From contig JARLGY010000050.1 in NCBI GenBank assembly GCA_031292525.1, forward strand, positions 124,001-188,000: a DNA stretch of 64,000 nucleotides, read 5' to 3'. The stretch comes from Flavipsychrobacter sp. (GTDB taxonomy: Bacteria; Bacteroidota; Bacteroidia; Chitinophagales; Chitinophagaceae). Below, one piece after another: positions 1-8,910 of the stretch. How positions within the stretch are numbered: the first letter of the stretch is position 1; every line of letters begins with the position of its first letter. The position numbers were made by a program, and so were the translations under genes. The notes under the pieces were generated by a model that saw only the letters and a program-made list of their open reading frames with translations, had not been told where the DNA came from and searched no databases.

Positions 1-42
1 TTCTGCGGAAAAGAATATTTTCTCTTTCAGGTTATAGTGTAA
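1..42 (+). other. Possible 3' tail of a gene that starts before the window
   Basis: Two forward frames run open from the window edge and stop at 35-37 and 40-42, just before a strong hairpin terminator. One of them may be the end of an upstream gene. At 11-13 codons there is too little sequence to identify it or to choose the frame. Confidence 0.2.
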
Positions 43-56
43 AAATTTTATTTGTT

Positions 57-90
57 AAAAAGGCTCCTGATAACTATTGGGAGCCTTTTT
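57..90. terminator. Bidirectional hairpin terminator
   Basis: Inverted repeat AAAAAGGCTCC (57-67) and GGAGCCTTTTT (80-90) with a 12-nt loop and a T-run on either strand. It most likely ends a transcript entering from before the window and separates it from rfbH. Confidence 0.75.
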
Positions 91-334
91 AATTATGAAC
101 AATTGTATAAAGGTTTTTACCTTTAGCCCCGCTTAGGAAGGATAACAAAATAAAGTTCCACTATCTGCATCGTTGTTTCCCATTTTTCTGTGTTATAAAA
201 GTCTTTAAATAGGCTTCTATTTGCAGAGCTGCACATTGAAAAACAGGAAAATAACTTCGCCATATAGCAGACTTATTTCACCAACCTTCCTTATTTTACA
301 ACATAAACTTCTGTTTTTCTGCTGAACATTCTTT
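91..334. other. Intergenic leader upstream of rfbH
   Basis: No gene is seen here. The stretch presumably holds the rfbH promoter, but I find no clear TTTG/TAnnTTTG pair. The 16-mer GAAGGATAACAAAATA at 137-152 recurs at 19211-19226, between gmd and wzc. Confidence 0.4.
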
Positions 335-1639
335 ATGGACTTTAAGAACATTGATAACGACCTTGCCCCTTTGTTGCGTGCAATTGCTGCTAAGAATGTA
401 CGGCGCAGTATGGTGCCGGGTACTGATTATATACCTGTAACCGGCAAAATACTAGATGAAGACGATATTCTTTACGGAGTAGATGCAACACTTGACGGAT
501 GGCTGACAACAGGACGATATGCTGTGGAATTTGAACGAAAATTTGCACAATACTTCGGTAGCCGCTTTTCATTGTTAGTGAACTCGGGGTCATCTGCCAA
601 CCTTGTGGCATTTTATGCATTGACCTCACCCAAACTTGGCGACCGGGCTATAAAACGAGGTGATGAAGTGATTACGGTTGCGGCTGGGTTTCCAACTACA
701 GTAAACCCCCTGGTTCAGTTTGGCTGCGTTCCCATTTTTATAGATGTGGACATACCTACCTACAACATAAAAGCTAACCTTATAGAGGATGCTATAACAC
801 CAAAGACAAAGGCGATTATGCTGGCCCATACTTTAGGTAATCCATTTAACCTAGACGTGGTAATGGCAATAGCCAAGAAGCATAAGCTGTGGGTAATTGA
901 AGACGATTGTGATTCCCTTGGGGCAACGTACCGGGGTAAAAAAACCGGCACTTTTGGTGACCTGGCTACTGTATCCTTTTATCCTGCCCACCATATAACA
1001 ATGGGCGAGGGCGGTTCTGTGCTGGTGAATAATGCTTCCCTGAAAAAGATAGCAGAAAGTTTCAGGGACTGGGGCCGTGACTGCTGGTGCGAACCGGGTA
1101 AGGATAATACCTGTGGCAAACGTTTTGACCAATGCCTTGGGGAGCTTCCTTGTGGGTACGATCATAAATACACGTATTCTCACGTAGGGTTCAACCTGAA
1201 GGTGACTGACATGCAAGCGGCAATAGGCTTGAGCCAGCTTAATAAAGCAGACTTATTTGTGGCAAAAAGAAGAGCAAACTTTGAAATGCTGCGCCAGAAA
1301 TTAAAGCCTTTTGAAGAACACTTTATACTCCCTGAAGCTACGCCCCATAGCCACCCCAGTTGGTTTGGTTTTATGATCACCCTGCGCGAAAGCAGCTCTA
1401 TTAACCGCAATGATCTGGTCCGCTACCTGGAAGATAATAAGATAGGGACGCGACTTTTATTTGCAGGTAACCTTACCAAACAACCAGCGTATCTAAACAT
1501 AGAGAAATGTATAGTGGGCGATCTGACCAATACAGACCGTATTATGAACGATGGCTTTTGGCTAGGCGTATGGCCGGGACTGCAGGAAGAACATTATGAC
1601 TACATAGTTAGCGTGATACAGAAATATTTAAGCAAGTAG
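335..1639 (+). CDS. rfbH: CDP-4-dehydro-6-deoxyglucose 3-dehydrase (E1, RfbH/DdhC family)
   Basis: PMP-dependent, iron-sulfur dehydrase of the DegT/DnrJ/EryC1 aminotransferase fold. It removes the C3 hydroxyl of CDP-4-keto-6-deoxyglucose on the way to CDP-3,6-dideoxyhexoses. The fold-I core is present (NSGSSANL near 83, EDDCDSLG near 190). The PLP-binding lysine is replaced by a His-His pair (219-220, in [13 protein letters not shown]), which marks dehydrases rather than transaminases. The E1 [2Fe-2S] signature C-x57-C-x-C-x7-C is intact (C192, C250, C252, C260). Length (434 aa) and the C-terminal block [10 protein letters not shown] fit RfbH. The usual partners (RfbF, RfbG, E3 reductase) are not in the window. 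The gene lies alone and convergent to the glycan operon. GDP-sugar ColD enzymes are related but lack this cysteine pattern. Confidence 0.9.
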   Translation: MDFKNIDNDLAPLLRAIAAKNVRRSMVPGTDYIPVTGKILDEDDILYGVDATLDGWLTTGRYAVEFERKFAQYFGSRFSLLVNSGSSANLVAFYALTSPKLGDRAIKRGDEVITVAAGFPTTVNPLVQFGCVPIFIDVDIPTYNIKANLIEDAITPKTKAIMLAHTLGNPFNLDVVMAIAKKHKLWVIEDDCDSLGATYRGKKTGTFGDLATVSFYPAHHITMGEGGSVLVNNASLKKIAESFRDWGRDCWCEPGKDNTCGKRFDQCLGELPCGYDHKYTYSHVGFNLKVTDMQAAIGLSQLNKADLFVAKRRANFEMLRQKLKPFEEHFILPEATPHSHPSWFGFMITLRESSSINRNDLVRYLEDNKIGTRLLFAGNLTKQPAYLNIEKCIVGDLTNTDRIMNDGFWLGVWPGLQEEHYDYIVSVIQKYLSK

Positions 1640-1664
1640 CACCACAACATTTTATAAATTCTGA

Positions 1665-1703
1665 CAGGGGTACTAACTCACACGACACAGTTAGTGTTGC
1701 CTG
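1665..1703. terminator. Hairpin between convergent rfbH and glycosyltransferase genes
   Basis: CAGGGGTACTAAC pairs with GTTAGTGTTGCCTG (one bulge, some G-U pairs) across a 12-nt loop. It sits between two facing stop codons, so a shared terminator is plausible, but there is no long T-run on either side. Confidence 0.4.
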
Positions 1704-1704
1704 C

Positions 1705-2778
1705 TTAAGAAAAAAGAGAAAGGAAATTTTCTTTCTGCGATTGGATACTGTATTCTGCAACAATTTTTACGCGGCCAGCAAGGCCTAACTTGCCGCGTAA
1801 AGCATGGTCGGTAATAAGTGTTCTGAGCGCGGCTTTCCACTCGTCTTTAGATGCGGCTATATAACCATCTTCACCGTTGATAACAATCTGCTTATTAACC
1901 CCTACTGGGCTGGCGATTGCCGGTATTCCCAGCGATAGGTACTGTATCAATTTAAAGCCGCACTTGCCTTCGCTCCACTCATCAGGGTGCAACGGCATTA
2001 CTCCAATGTCCATTTTCAAAAGGTCTGCAACTTCAGTTGTTTCATTCCAGGCAGTAAATGCATAATCGCGCAAGGGTAATTGCGGGTCTTTGTTGGCTAT
2101 GACCAGGAAGGTAAAATCCAGTTCTTCCTGTAGTTCCTGCAATACAAGTATCAACTGGTCGAGGTAGAAGAGGGTAGACTGGCTGCCGGTCCAACCTACA
2201 GTAACTTTATTTGTGGTGTGTGTCTTTACTTTATTGTGGAATAATTCGACATCCACACAGGTAGGCACACGGTATGTGCTCGGGTTATATTTACGTGCAT
2301 AATTGCACAGGTAATCGTTACCGCCCGATATTTTGTAAGACCATTTACAGATATACTTCACTTTCCCAAACGCCTTGAACCATGCTACTGCTTTGTTCTC
2401 AGACGATGTGTTGGGTATCCATATAGCATCATCAAAGTCAAAGATCATTTTCTTACGCCATACTTTGGTTACTATCCATTCAAATATTGGCGGACCAAGC
2501 GGAGCGGCTTCGCGGTGCACAAATACGTAGTCATACTTAGGGACATCAAAGAGTATTGTTTTCCACCTGTTGAGGTAGCCCTTTACTATGCCTGTTGTCT
2601 TTTGCAAAGCTGAGCCGCCTTTGTACAGTACGTTCCATGTGGCATCATCCATAAACGGTGCAAACTTATATTGCAGACCTGCATCGGTGAAGAAGCGCTC
2701 GTATAGCTCTACCCTGAAGCGCTGCGAAGGTGCATGCTTTACGGGGTATGGGAGTAGGAATAATACTTTTACAGGCAC
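1705..2778 (-). CDS. Family 4 glycosyltransferase
   Basis: Probable cytoplasmic GT-B (GT4-like) glycosyltransferase acting on the lipid-linked glycan made by this cluster; donor and acceptor are unknown. The N-terminus LFLLPYPVKHAPSQRFR is typical of a GT4 acceptor-domain first strand. A DFDDAIW motif is near 113. The donor-binding signature EGKCGFKLIQYLSLGIPAIA lies near 268-287. At 357 aa it is complete. It is the last gene of the long minus-strand cluster and starts 19 bp after the preceding gene stops. Confidence 0.82.
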   Translation of the reverse strand: MPVKVLFLLPYPVKHAPSQRFRVELYERFFTDAGLQYKFAPFMDDATWNVLYKGGSALQKTTGIVKGYLNRWKTILFDVPKYDYVFVHREAAPLGPPIFEWIVTKVWRKKMIFDFDDAIWIPNTSSENKAVAWFKAFGKVKYICKWSYKISGGNDYLCNYARKYNPSTYRVPTCVDVELFHNKVKTHTTNKVTVGWTGSQSTLFYLDQLILVLQELQEELDFTFLVIANKDPQLPLRDYAFTAWNETTEVADLLKMDIGVMPLHPDEWSEGKCGFKLIQYLSLGIPAIASPVGVNKQIVINGEDGYIAASKDEWKAALRTLITDHALRGKLGLAGRVKIVAEYSIQSQKENFLSLFS

Positions 2779-2797
2779 GGTACCAAAAGTAAGGATG

Positions 2798-4054
2798 TCA
2801 ATTCGTTTTTTCTAACAGGCTTTCGTAAACAGTATTGTAACTGTTTATGCCCTTGGTAAGTCCATAAAAGTCTATTGCACCTTCGCGTATACCTTCGGGT
2901 GAATATTGTTTTGTGGTCAGGGCATCTATTGCATCGTTATATGCCTGGTTAGTGAAATTGCTTATGGATATCCCCGAGTTGTATTTATTGGCTACGTAAT
3001 CAGTGTCTCCCACGCCTGCGTTGCAGAGAACGGGTACTCCCATTGCCATTATTTCGCCCTGCTTGGTGGGAGATGATGCTTTTTTAGAGAAGCATGGTTT
3101 GATGAAGAATAAGCTATAATCCATGATACTGATGTACAACGGCACCTCGGTACGGGTAGCAGGCCGTATAATAATAGATGCCTGGTCAATGCCCAGTTGA
3201 CGTGCCTTACTTCTTACCATTTCTTCGGGTTCTGTTGTAACAAACAGCATGAGCGTTCCCGGTTTCTTTTCTTTGAAAGCCTTGTAACATTCAAGCATCT
3301 CGTCCAGCATATACCATGTGCCTATAGAGCCAACGTATCCGAGTACTATGGCTGAAGGCGGTATATTTAATTCTTCTTTTTTTTCTGTTTTTTGCTGCTG
3401 CGATATTTGCGATGGATCAAAAAGTGTAGTGTCTACACAGCACGGTATTATCTGTATGGGGATGGGTTGGCCTTTTATCTCCTTCCAGCCATGTATGGTA
3501 TCAGCACCCAGTTTGGTAAGCGATATGGTATGGTCAGCCTGTTCAAAATATTGTCTTTCTTTCTTCTTGAAAAAGCCGTAGATCATTTTGTACAATGGGT
3601 TCTTGAGGTTCCACAAGCCACCGTCCACACGTTCGTCGGCCCAGAAACCCCGCATATCAAACAAAAACTTAATGCCGAATTCTTTTTTCATTTGCAAGCC
3701 TACTAGTGCAGAAATATAACTCCTGCAATGCACGATCTTAAAGCGATGTTCGCGGTGCAGCATATATGCCGTCTTAGTAAGGTTGCGAACATCCTTAATG
3801 GTGGATAATACAGGCGGTGTGGCTGTATACATCAAAGGTTGCCAGTCAATGCCTGCATTGCTACAGATAGCAGCTATATCTTGCTTGTGCTTTTGGTAAC
3901 GCTGGGGCTTCTCGCAACTCAGCAGCGTTATTTTGTAGCCTTCTGCACTTAAGCCGCACAGGTAGGGCAGTACTTGCGATTGACCCAGCGGGTCGGTCAT
4001 TCCATCGTAAGAAATATATAGTACCTGAGTTTCTCTTTTGTTCTTATCCCCCAT
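2798..4054 (-). CDS. Family 4 glycosyltransferase
   Basis: GT-B fold glycosyltransferase (GT4/GT1-like) of 418 aa. The start MGDKNKRETQVLYISYDG is preferred because a longer in-frame start at 4117 would run 49 bp into asnB and adds residues unlike the family. From this start the gap to asnB is 14 bp. N-terminal strand VLYISYDGMTDPLGQSQVLP and C-terminal donor-site motif PTKQGEIMAMGVPVLCNAG support the assignment. It is similar in layout to glycosyltransferases of exopolysaccharide clusters. Sugar specificity cannot be read from the sequence. Confidence 0.82.
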   Translation of the reverse strand: MGDKNKRETQVLYISYDGMTDPLGQSQVLPYLCGLSAEGYKITLLSCEKPQRYQKHKQDIAAICSNAGIDWQPLMYTATPPVLSTIKDVRNLTKTAYMLHREHRFKIVHCRSYISALVGLQMKKEFGIKFLFDMRGFWADERVDGGLWNLKNPLYKMIYGFFKKKERQYFEQADHTISLTKLGADTIHGWKEIKGQPIPIQIIPCCVDTTLFDPSQISQQQKTEKKEELNIPPSAIVLGYVGSIGTWYMLDEMLECYKAFKEKKPGTLMLFVTTEPEEMVRSKARQLGIDQASIIIRPATRTEVPLYISIMDYSLFFIKPCFSKKASSPTKQGEIMAMGVPVLCNAGVGDTDYVANKYNSGISISNFTNQAYNDAIDALTTKQYSPEGIREGAIDFYGLTKGINSYNTVYESLLEKTN

Positions 4055-4068
4055 GTCAACGCCCAATA

Positions 4069-5934
4069 TTAAGCTCTGTATGCTTTTAACCACCAGTGCA
4101 ATACAACCAGCAACCATATACGGTTATACAAGTAATCCTTTCCGCCCTGAAATTGTTGTAACAAGTCTTTTACATATTCTGGTGACACTACACCATACTG
4201 CCTGATAGTCTCTTCATCCAGGTAGTCATTGATCAGGTATTTCAAAGGCCCTTGCAGCCACTCTTTAAGTGGTATGGCAAATCCTTTTTTAGGGCGCTCA
4301 AACAGCTTTCGAGGCACCAGGTCGTACAGTACTTTTTTCATGAGGTACTTGGTACCATAACCTTCGCGCACTTTAAGCCGATAGTCTATGTTCAGTCCCA
4401 ATTCCACTATACGTGTATCCAGCAAGGGCACACGGCACTCTAATGAGTATTGCATGCTGGCGCGGTCTACCTTTACCAGCAGGTCGTCCTTTAGGTAATA
4501 TTTTATATCCCAAAACGCTTGTTTTTCTGCGGGGTTAGCGCTGTTCTCGGGTATATCAAGTCTATTGATGCTTTCAAAATTAAATGCATTATTAATAAGC
4601 AGGTTGTTCAATTCCTTCTCACTGAAAAAATATTGCTCCTGCGAGAATATATGTGTGTGCAGTCGTTTGGGCGATGGATAGTCGAACAGTTCCGCAGCGC
4701 GTTTATAACGGTTGTTGCCCATCTGTGTAATATGGTAGATGGGTTTGCGCATTATTTTATTCAACGGCTTGCTTAACCGGTTTGCCCAGGCATACATACC
4801 GTACCCCTGGAATAATTCATCACCACCATCACCAGACAGGGTAACGGTAACATGTTGCCTTGCCAACCGTGATACCAGCATGGTTGGGAAGGCTGATGAA
4901 TCAGCATAGGGCTCATCATATACTTCCAGTAATGAAGGTATTAGTTCCAATATGTCATCTACCGATACTTTAAACGTATGATGCTCGGTACCTAGGTTAG
5001 TAGCTATATCTTCAGCATAGGCCGACTCGTCATACTTCGCCTCGTTGAAACCAATACTGAAGCTTTTTACTTTTTGTTTTGATATTTTACTGGCTACGGC
5101 CGTGACTAGGCTGCTATCTATACCGCCACTCAGGAAGGTACCTAATGGTACATCGCTGATCATCTGGCTTTCTATAACATCGAAAAGTAGATGCTTATAA
5201 GTAGCCAGGGTTTTCTGTTCAGATATTAAAGGTTCTGAAAGGAAGTGTTGCTCTGCACTCCAGTAGCGGAAAAAATCAAGATTGTTACTAGCGCAATCAA
5301 GCACTGCATAATTTGCAGATGGGAACTTGTATACCTGCCGATAAATGGTATGCGGCTCCGGTATAAAGCCCAGGTGCAGGAAGTAGGGTATTGCTTCTTT
5401 GTTTATTTCCAGCTTCTCAACGCCCGTCAGCTTGCTGTGTGTTACAACAACTTTCAGTTCCGATCCGAAGATAAAGGTCTTCCCATCCCAGTAATAGAAC
5501 AGAGGCTTAATGCCTATCTGGTCGCGGCAGAGGTAAAGTTTGTTTTCGTGTATATCGTAAATGGCTATGGCAAACATGCCATTGAACCAGGTAAAAGATT
5601 TGGTACCGAAACTCGCAAACAATTCCAGTATCACTTCTGAATCACCTGTAGTTTTCCAGCTAAAATTCGGAAGCTTATTGCGTAATGATTCGTAATTGTA
5701 AAGCTCACCGTTATACACCATCACGTACCTGCCATCTGCTGAGTACATGGGTTGGTTTGCAGTCTCTGAAAGATCGAGTATACTCAAGCGGCGATGCCCT
5801 AAAAATATGGTGTCACTATCGTTTAAATAATAGCCATAGGCATCCGGCCCGCGGTGAGACAAACGATCGGTTGCCTGTTGCAGAGCCTGCTTATCTAATT
5901 TTTGATTTGAAAAACCGCCAGCTATTCCGCACAT
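4069..5934 (-). CDS. asnB: Asparagine synthase (glutamine-hydrolysing) family amidotransferase
   Basis: Class II glutamine amidotransferase joined to an ATP-pyrophosphatase synthetase domain. The N-terminus MCGIAGGF supplies the catalytic Cys2. YNGELYNY near 74 and GDSE near 97 are glutaminase-site motifs. The PPi-loop LSGGIDSS is at 268-275. The 621-aa length is standard. In a glycan cluster such enzymes often amidate sugar carboxylates (as proposed for WbpS-type O-antigen proteins) rather than making free asparagine; that is inference from context. The gene sits between a methyltransferase (12 bp upstream) and a glycosyltransferase. Confidence 0.85.
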   Translation of the reverse strand: MCGIAGGFSNQKLDKQALQQATDRLSHRGPDAYGYYLNDSDTIFLGHRRLSILDLSETANQPMYSADGRYVMVYNGELYNYESLRNKLPNFSWKTTGDSEVILELFASFGTKSFTWFNGMFAIAIYDIHENKLYLCRDQIGIKPLFYYWDGKTFIFGSELKVVVTHSKLTGVEKLEINKEAIPYFLHLGFIPEPHTIYRQVYKFPSANYAVLDCASNNLDFFRYWSAEQHFLSEPLISEQKTLATYKHLLFDVIESQMISDVPLGTFLSGGIDSSLVTAVASKISKQKVKSFSIGFNEAKYDESAYAEDIATNLGTEHHTFKVSVDDILELIPSLLEVYDEPYADSSAFPTMLVSRLARQHVTVTLSGDGGDELFQGYGMYAWANRLSKPLNKIMRKPIYHITQMGNNRYKRAAELFDYPSPKRLHTHIFSQEQYFFSEKELNNLLINNAFNFESINRLDIPENSANPAEKQAFWDIKYYLKDDLLVKVDRASMQYSLECRVPLLDTRIVELGLNIDYRLKVREGYGTKYLMKKVLYDLVPRKLFERPKKGFAIPLKEWLQGPLKYLINDYLDEETIRQYGVVSPEYVKDLLQQFQGGKDYLYNRIWLLVVLHWWLKAYRA

Positions 5935-5946
5935 ACGTTATTGCCC

Positions 5947-6936
5947 TTATTTTTTTATGGCCCTCACTACGGCCGCCCTTGCGTTATCGTAAAAAATGAA
6001 ATCTGCCAGGGTTACTTCAAGCCCGCTGTTCTCCACCCACTTCTTCACTGTTTTTAAGGTTTGCGGCTGGTCATATTCAGGTGAGAACATATCAAACGTA
6101 TCCAGCACCACCCAATCACGCAATTCCTTTTTGCTCAGGTTGTCAGGTATGGTCGCTTTAATATCAGGTATGGGTATAAAACGGTTCAGCAACTTGCCCA
6201 GACCGATAGCATGGTTAAAGTTGTAGAGCTTCATCATCCAGTCAACATTCTTATCTATCCACGATAATAATTTCTCATTATCCATCTTCTTGGTGTACGG
6301 CCTGAAGATATACTTAGCGTGGATCTTTGTCCACCAGCCTGTGATGGGGTAGAAGTCTACCACCAGCTCACCACCCGGCTTTACTTTAGCGCAAAGGGTC
6401 TGAATACTTTTTTCAAAATCCGGGGTGTGTTGTAACACCCCCAAGCAAAACACTTTATCAAAAGCATTGTCTTCAAAAGGCATTTCGTAAACGCTAGCCT
6501 GGAATATTTGCAGCCTGTCGCCATAATGGCTGTTGTTGCGGTAATTGGCTTCAACGGCGCTAGACAAATCTACGCTGTATATGTTAGCTTCCGTATTAGC
6601 AAGCACTACTTGCGTAAAACGGCCTGCACCGGCACCTACTTCCAGTATATTCTTGCCTTTCAGTTCTTCAGGCTTCCATGCTGTTTCCGCAAAGAAACGC
6701 ACCTTACTTATAGGTAGTTCCTGTTGCTCCTGGTCTATCTGTACTTTCTGGAATTTATTCCACTGGAAGCCGAAGTTCTCTGTGTAGTTATCTTCTTTAG
6801 CAATACGCATAACCCCGTTCCTTACTTTGAAGGTGTTGCCTGCATCGTCTACCCACTCCTCACCTTTTTGAGTAAGTAATTTACCATTATGTGGGTTTAC
6901 GAGTTTTATTTGTGTTTTTGCAGCAGTAGTTTGCAT
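5947..6936 (-). CDS. SAM-dependent class I methyltransferase
   Basis: Predicted glycan-modifying methyltransferase. A short N-terminal segment (about residues 10-45, VNPHNGKLL..DDAGNTFKVRNGVMRI) resembles the Trm112-like leader common in cluster methyltransferases. The SAM-binding motif ILEVGAGAGRF is at 97-107, followed by an acidic strand end (YSVDLS) and a post-motif FCLGVLQHTPD. The proposed start overlaps the preceding glycosyltransferase gene by 31 bp; a shorter in-frame start is not convincing. The methyl acceptor is unknown, likely a sugar hydroxyl or carboxylate in the exported glycan. Confidence 0.82.
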   Translation of the reverse strand: MQTTAAKTQIKLVNPHNGKLLTQKGEEWVDDAGNTFKVRNGVMRIAKEDNYTENFGFQWNKFQKVQIDQEQQELPISKVRFFAETAWKPEELKGKNILEVGAGAGRFTQVVLANTEANIYSVDLSSAVEANYRNNSHYGDRLQIFQASVYEMPFEDNAFDKVFCLGVLQHTPDFEKSIQTLCAKVKPGGELVVDFYPITGWWTKIHAKYIFRPYTKKMDNEKLLSWIDKNVDWMMKLYNFNHAIGLGKLLNRFIPIPDIKATIPDNLSKKELRDWVVLDTFDMFSPEYDQPQTLKTVKKWVENSGLEVTLADFIFYDNARAAVVRAIKK

Positions 6937-7799
6937 ATTACTAAAGTACGTTTGTTAAATATAGAACTAATGTTATAGCGTATTGCGCTGAAAAGATAAT
7001 GAATTGCGTGCTTTTTTTCTCCATTCATGGCCAGGTGCAGGGAAATATATGTTTCCCAATGTGCCATCATTAATTTTTTATACGGACCGAACACTTTTTG
7101 CACTGCAGAGTCGGCAAAAGAATATTGGAATGACAATGCTTGCTTGCGCAGCAGGGCATCTTCAGGCGCGCTGATCACACTGCGTGTATCATGCTCTATA
7201 AGCCTGCCTACCACCTCATTGCTGGTACGAATGCCATAGTTGGCCGCCAGCCGCAGCCAAAATTCCCAATCTTCTGATCCTGCAAGGGCGCGGTCGGGCG
7301 TGAACTGGTGCTTTTCAAATACTTCTTTTTTAATGAATACACCTATACAGCTAAGGGGATTGCCCTGTACTAATATCAGCGGGTCTTCTTTAAGGTTGTT
7401 TATTGTTTTGGATGCTTTTTGCTCTGTACCTATTTCATAGGCCAGGTGCAAAAAATCGGGATTGCCTTTTTTTCCGATCACGCTTGCGGCTTTCCGCAAA
7501 GCATCCGGGAACAAAATATCGTCAGAATCGAGGAAGGTGATGTAATCGCCATGTGCACGTATAGCGCCATAGTTACGTGCAGCAGCGCGTTCCTCATTAT
7601 TCTTCTTAAGGTAGGTAAGTTTTGGGTCCTTTAATTTGTCGAAAACAGCACTTGTATTATCGGTACTGCCATCGTCAACCACTATCAGTTCATAGGCGTC
7701 ATAATCCAGCTTCAATAGGGCAGGAATATTCTGCTCCAGGAACGTTGCCCTGTTGTAAGATGGAATGACTATACTGATAAAAGGGTCAGTCTGACTCAT
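6906..7799 (-). CDS. Family 2 glycosyltransferase
   Basis: GT-A fold inverting glycosyltransferase of 297 aa. The canonical N-terminus ISIVIPSYNRATFLEQNI is followed by the nucleotide-site motif VVDDGSTDNT and the metal-binding LDSDD near 91. A further acidic GSEDWEFWLRLA is the expected catalytic-base region. Its start overlaps the end of the upstream GT4 gene by 14 bp and its end overlaps the methyltransferase start, suggesting translational coupling along the operon. The sugar is unknown. Confidence 0.87.
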   Translation of the reverse strand: MSQTDPFISIVIPSYNRATFLEQNIPALLKLDYDAYELIVVDDGSTDNTSAVFDKLKDPKLTYLKKNNEERAAARNYGAIRAHGDYITFLDSDDILFPDALRKAASVIGKKGNPDFLHLAYEIGTEQKASKTINNLKEDPLILVQGNPLSCIGVFIKKEVFEKHQFTPDRALAGSEDWEFWLRLAANYGIRTSNEVVGRLIEHDTRSVISAPEDALLRKQALSFQYSFADSAVQKVFGPYKKLMMAHWETYISLHLAMNGEKKHAIHYLFSAIRYNISSIFNKRTLVICKLLLQKHK

Positions 7800-8901
7800 A
7801 CAGTTCTGTTAAGCTGTTTATCATGTGCTGTAAAGAAAACAAATCTGCGGTAATCCTTTCGTTATTGATTAGTGATTGTTTCAAATCAACGTCAGAAAGT
7901 ATGGTGGTAATACCTGTGGCAATTGATGCGGCATCTTTATAATTGGCTATCCAGGCGTTTTGTTTGTGTACCAATATATCGTTAGCAATACCAGATAGGG
8001 TAGCTACCATGGGCACACCCGCTGCCATACTTTCTATATATATCTGGCCAAATGCTTCTGAATGTTCATCTATCGGCGTATGTACAAATACATCCATCAG
8101 GTGGTAAGCGGCAGCAATGTCTTTTTCGAACGAAATGGTTTTATAACTACTGGCCGGCAGTTCTTGGAGCAAGGCGTTTATCTGCGATGCATAGTCTCCG
8201 TTAGCATTAAATAGTAATAAGAGCGCATTGGGGTATTGCTCCAAAACTGTTGCAAATGCCGGTATTATATACTGGATTCCTTTCCACTCCGTAAACCGGG
8301 ATATAACCCCAATTACCGGAGTGGCATTTACAGGTACATATTTTGTCCTTAATGCGGCAACAATCTGAGGGTTAGGTTTAGAGAAGCTTTCCAGCAGGAA
8401 ACCATGGGGAATGTACACTACTTTCTGCTCAGGTACTTTTTCCCACTCAACCAGTATCTTTTTTACTTGCCCCGATATAGCCACAATTTTGGTCGATAGC
8501 CGATTGATGAATTTGTCCCAGAATATGCCCTTGGGCATGTATATGTGGTGCAAGGAAGAGTGGTGCCTCGTGTGTATCCGCCTTGTCACACCCGCGGCTT
8601 TGGCCGCAGACAGGCCAAGTATACAAGCTTGCTGCAGGTGGCAGTGCACCCCATCAGGCTTATCCTTTCTTAGTTGTTTGTAAATAGCCAGCCATGCTTT
8701 GGGCCAGTCTTTTTTGCCGCGGCATACAATTCGCAGCACCGGCACTTTCATTTCCCTCAATACCTGTTCCGTTGCCGAGTCGCCGGGATTGAGCAATATG
8801 AAATTGAGGTCTATACGATCCTTATCCATGTATGCCGCTATCCACTCAAAGGCAAGTGCTTTGTTGATATCGGAGATAATGTATGTGACCTTTGTTTTCA
8901 A
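7786..8901 (-). CDS. Family 4 glycosyltransferase
   Basis: GT-B glycosyltransferase of 371 aa. It shows the GT4 acceptor-domain opening (VTYIISDINKALAFEW), a His-containing segment GVTRRIHTRHHSSLHH, the inter-domain strand PVIGVISRFTEWKG near 190 and the donor-site motif SEAFGQIYIESMAAGVP near 285, where the E-x7-E pattern is visible. The start is 9 bp after the upstream GT2 stop. It presumably adds an internal residue of the repeat; its specificity is not predictable. Confidence 0.86.
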   Translation of the reverse strand: MKTKVTYIISDINKALAFEWIAAYMDKDRIDLNFILLNPGDSATEQVLREMKVPVLRIVCRGKKDWPKAWLAIYKQLRKDKPDGVHCHLQQACILGLSAAKAAGVTRRIHTRHHSSLHHIYMPKGIFWDKFINRLSTKIVAISGQVKKILVEWEKVPEQKVVYIPHGFLLESFSKPNPQIVAALRTKYVPVNATPVIGVISRFTEWKGIQYIIPAFATVLEQYPNALLLLFNANGDYASQINALLQELPASSYKTISFEKDIAAAYHLMDVFVHTPIDEHSEAFGQIYIESMAAGVPMVATLSGIANDILVHKQNAWIANYKDAASIATGITTILSDVDLKQSLINNERITADLFSLQHMINSLTELYESD

Positions 8902-8910
8902 ATCGTTGAG

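Noticed and set aside
4055-4117. Longer N-terminus for the glycosyltransferase gene at 2798
   Set aside because: The extra 21 residues overlap the end of asnB by 49 bp and do not look like a GT4 start; the Met at 4054 fits the family and spacing.
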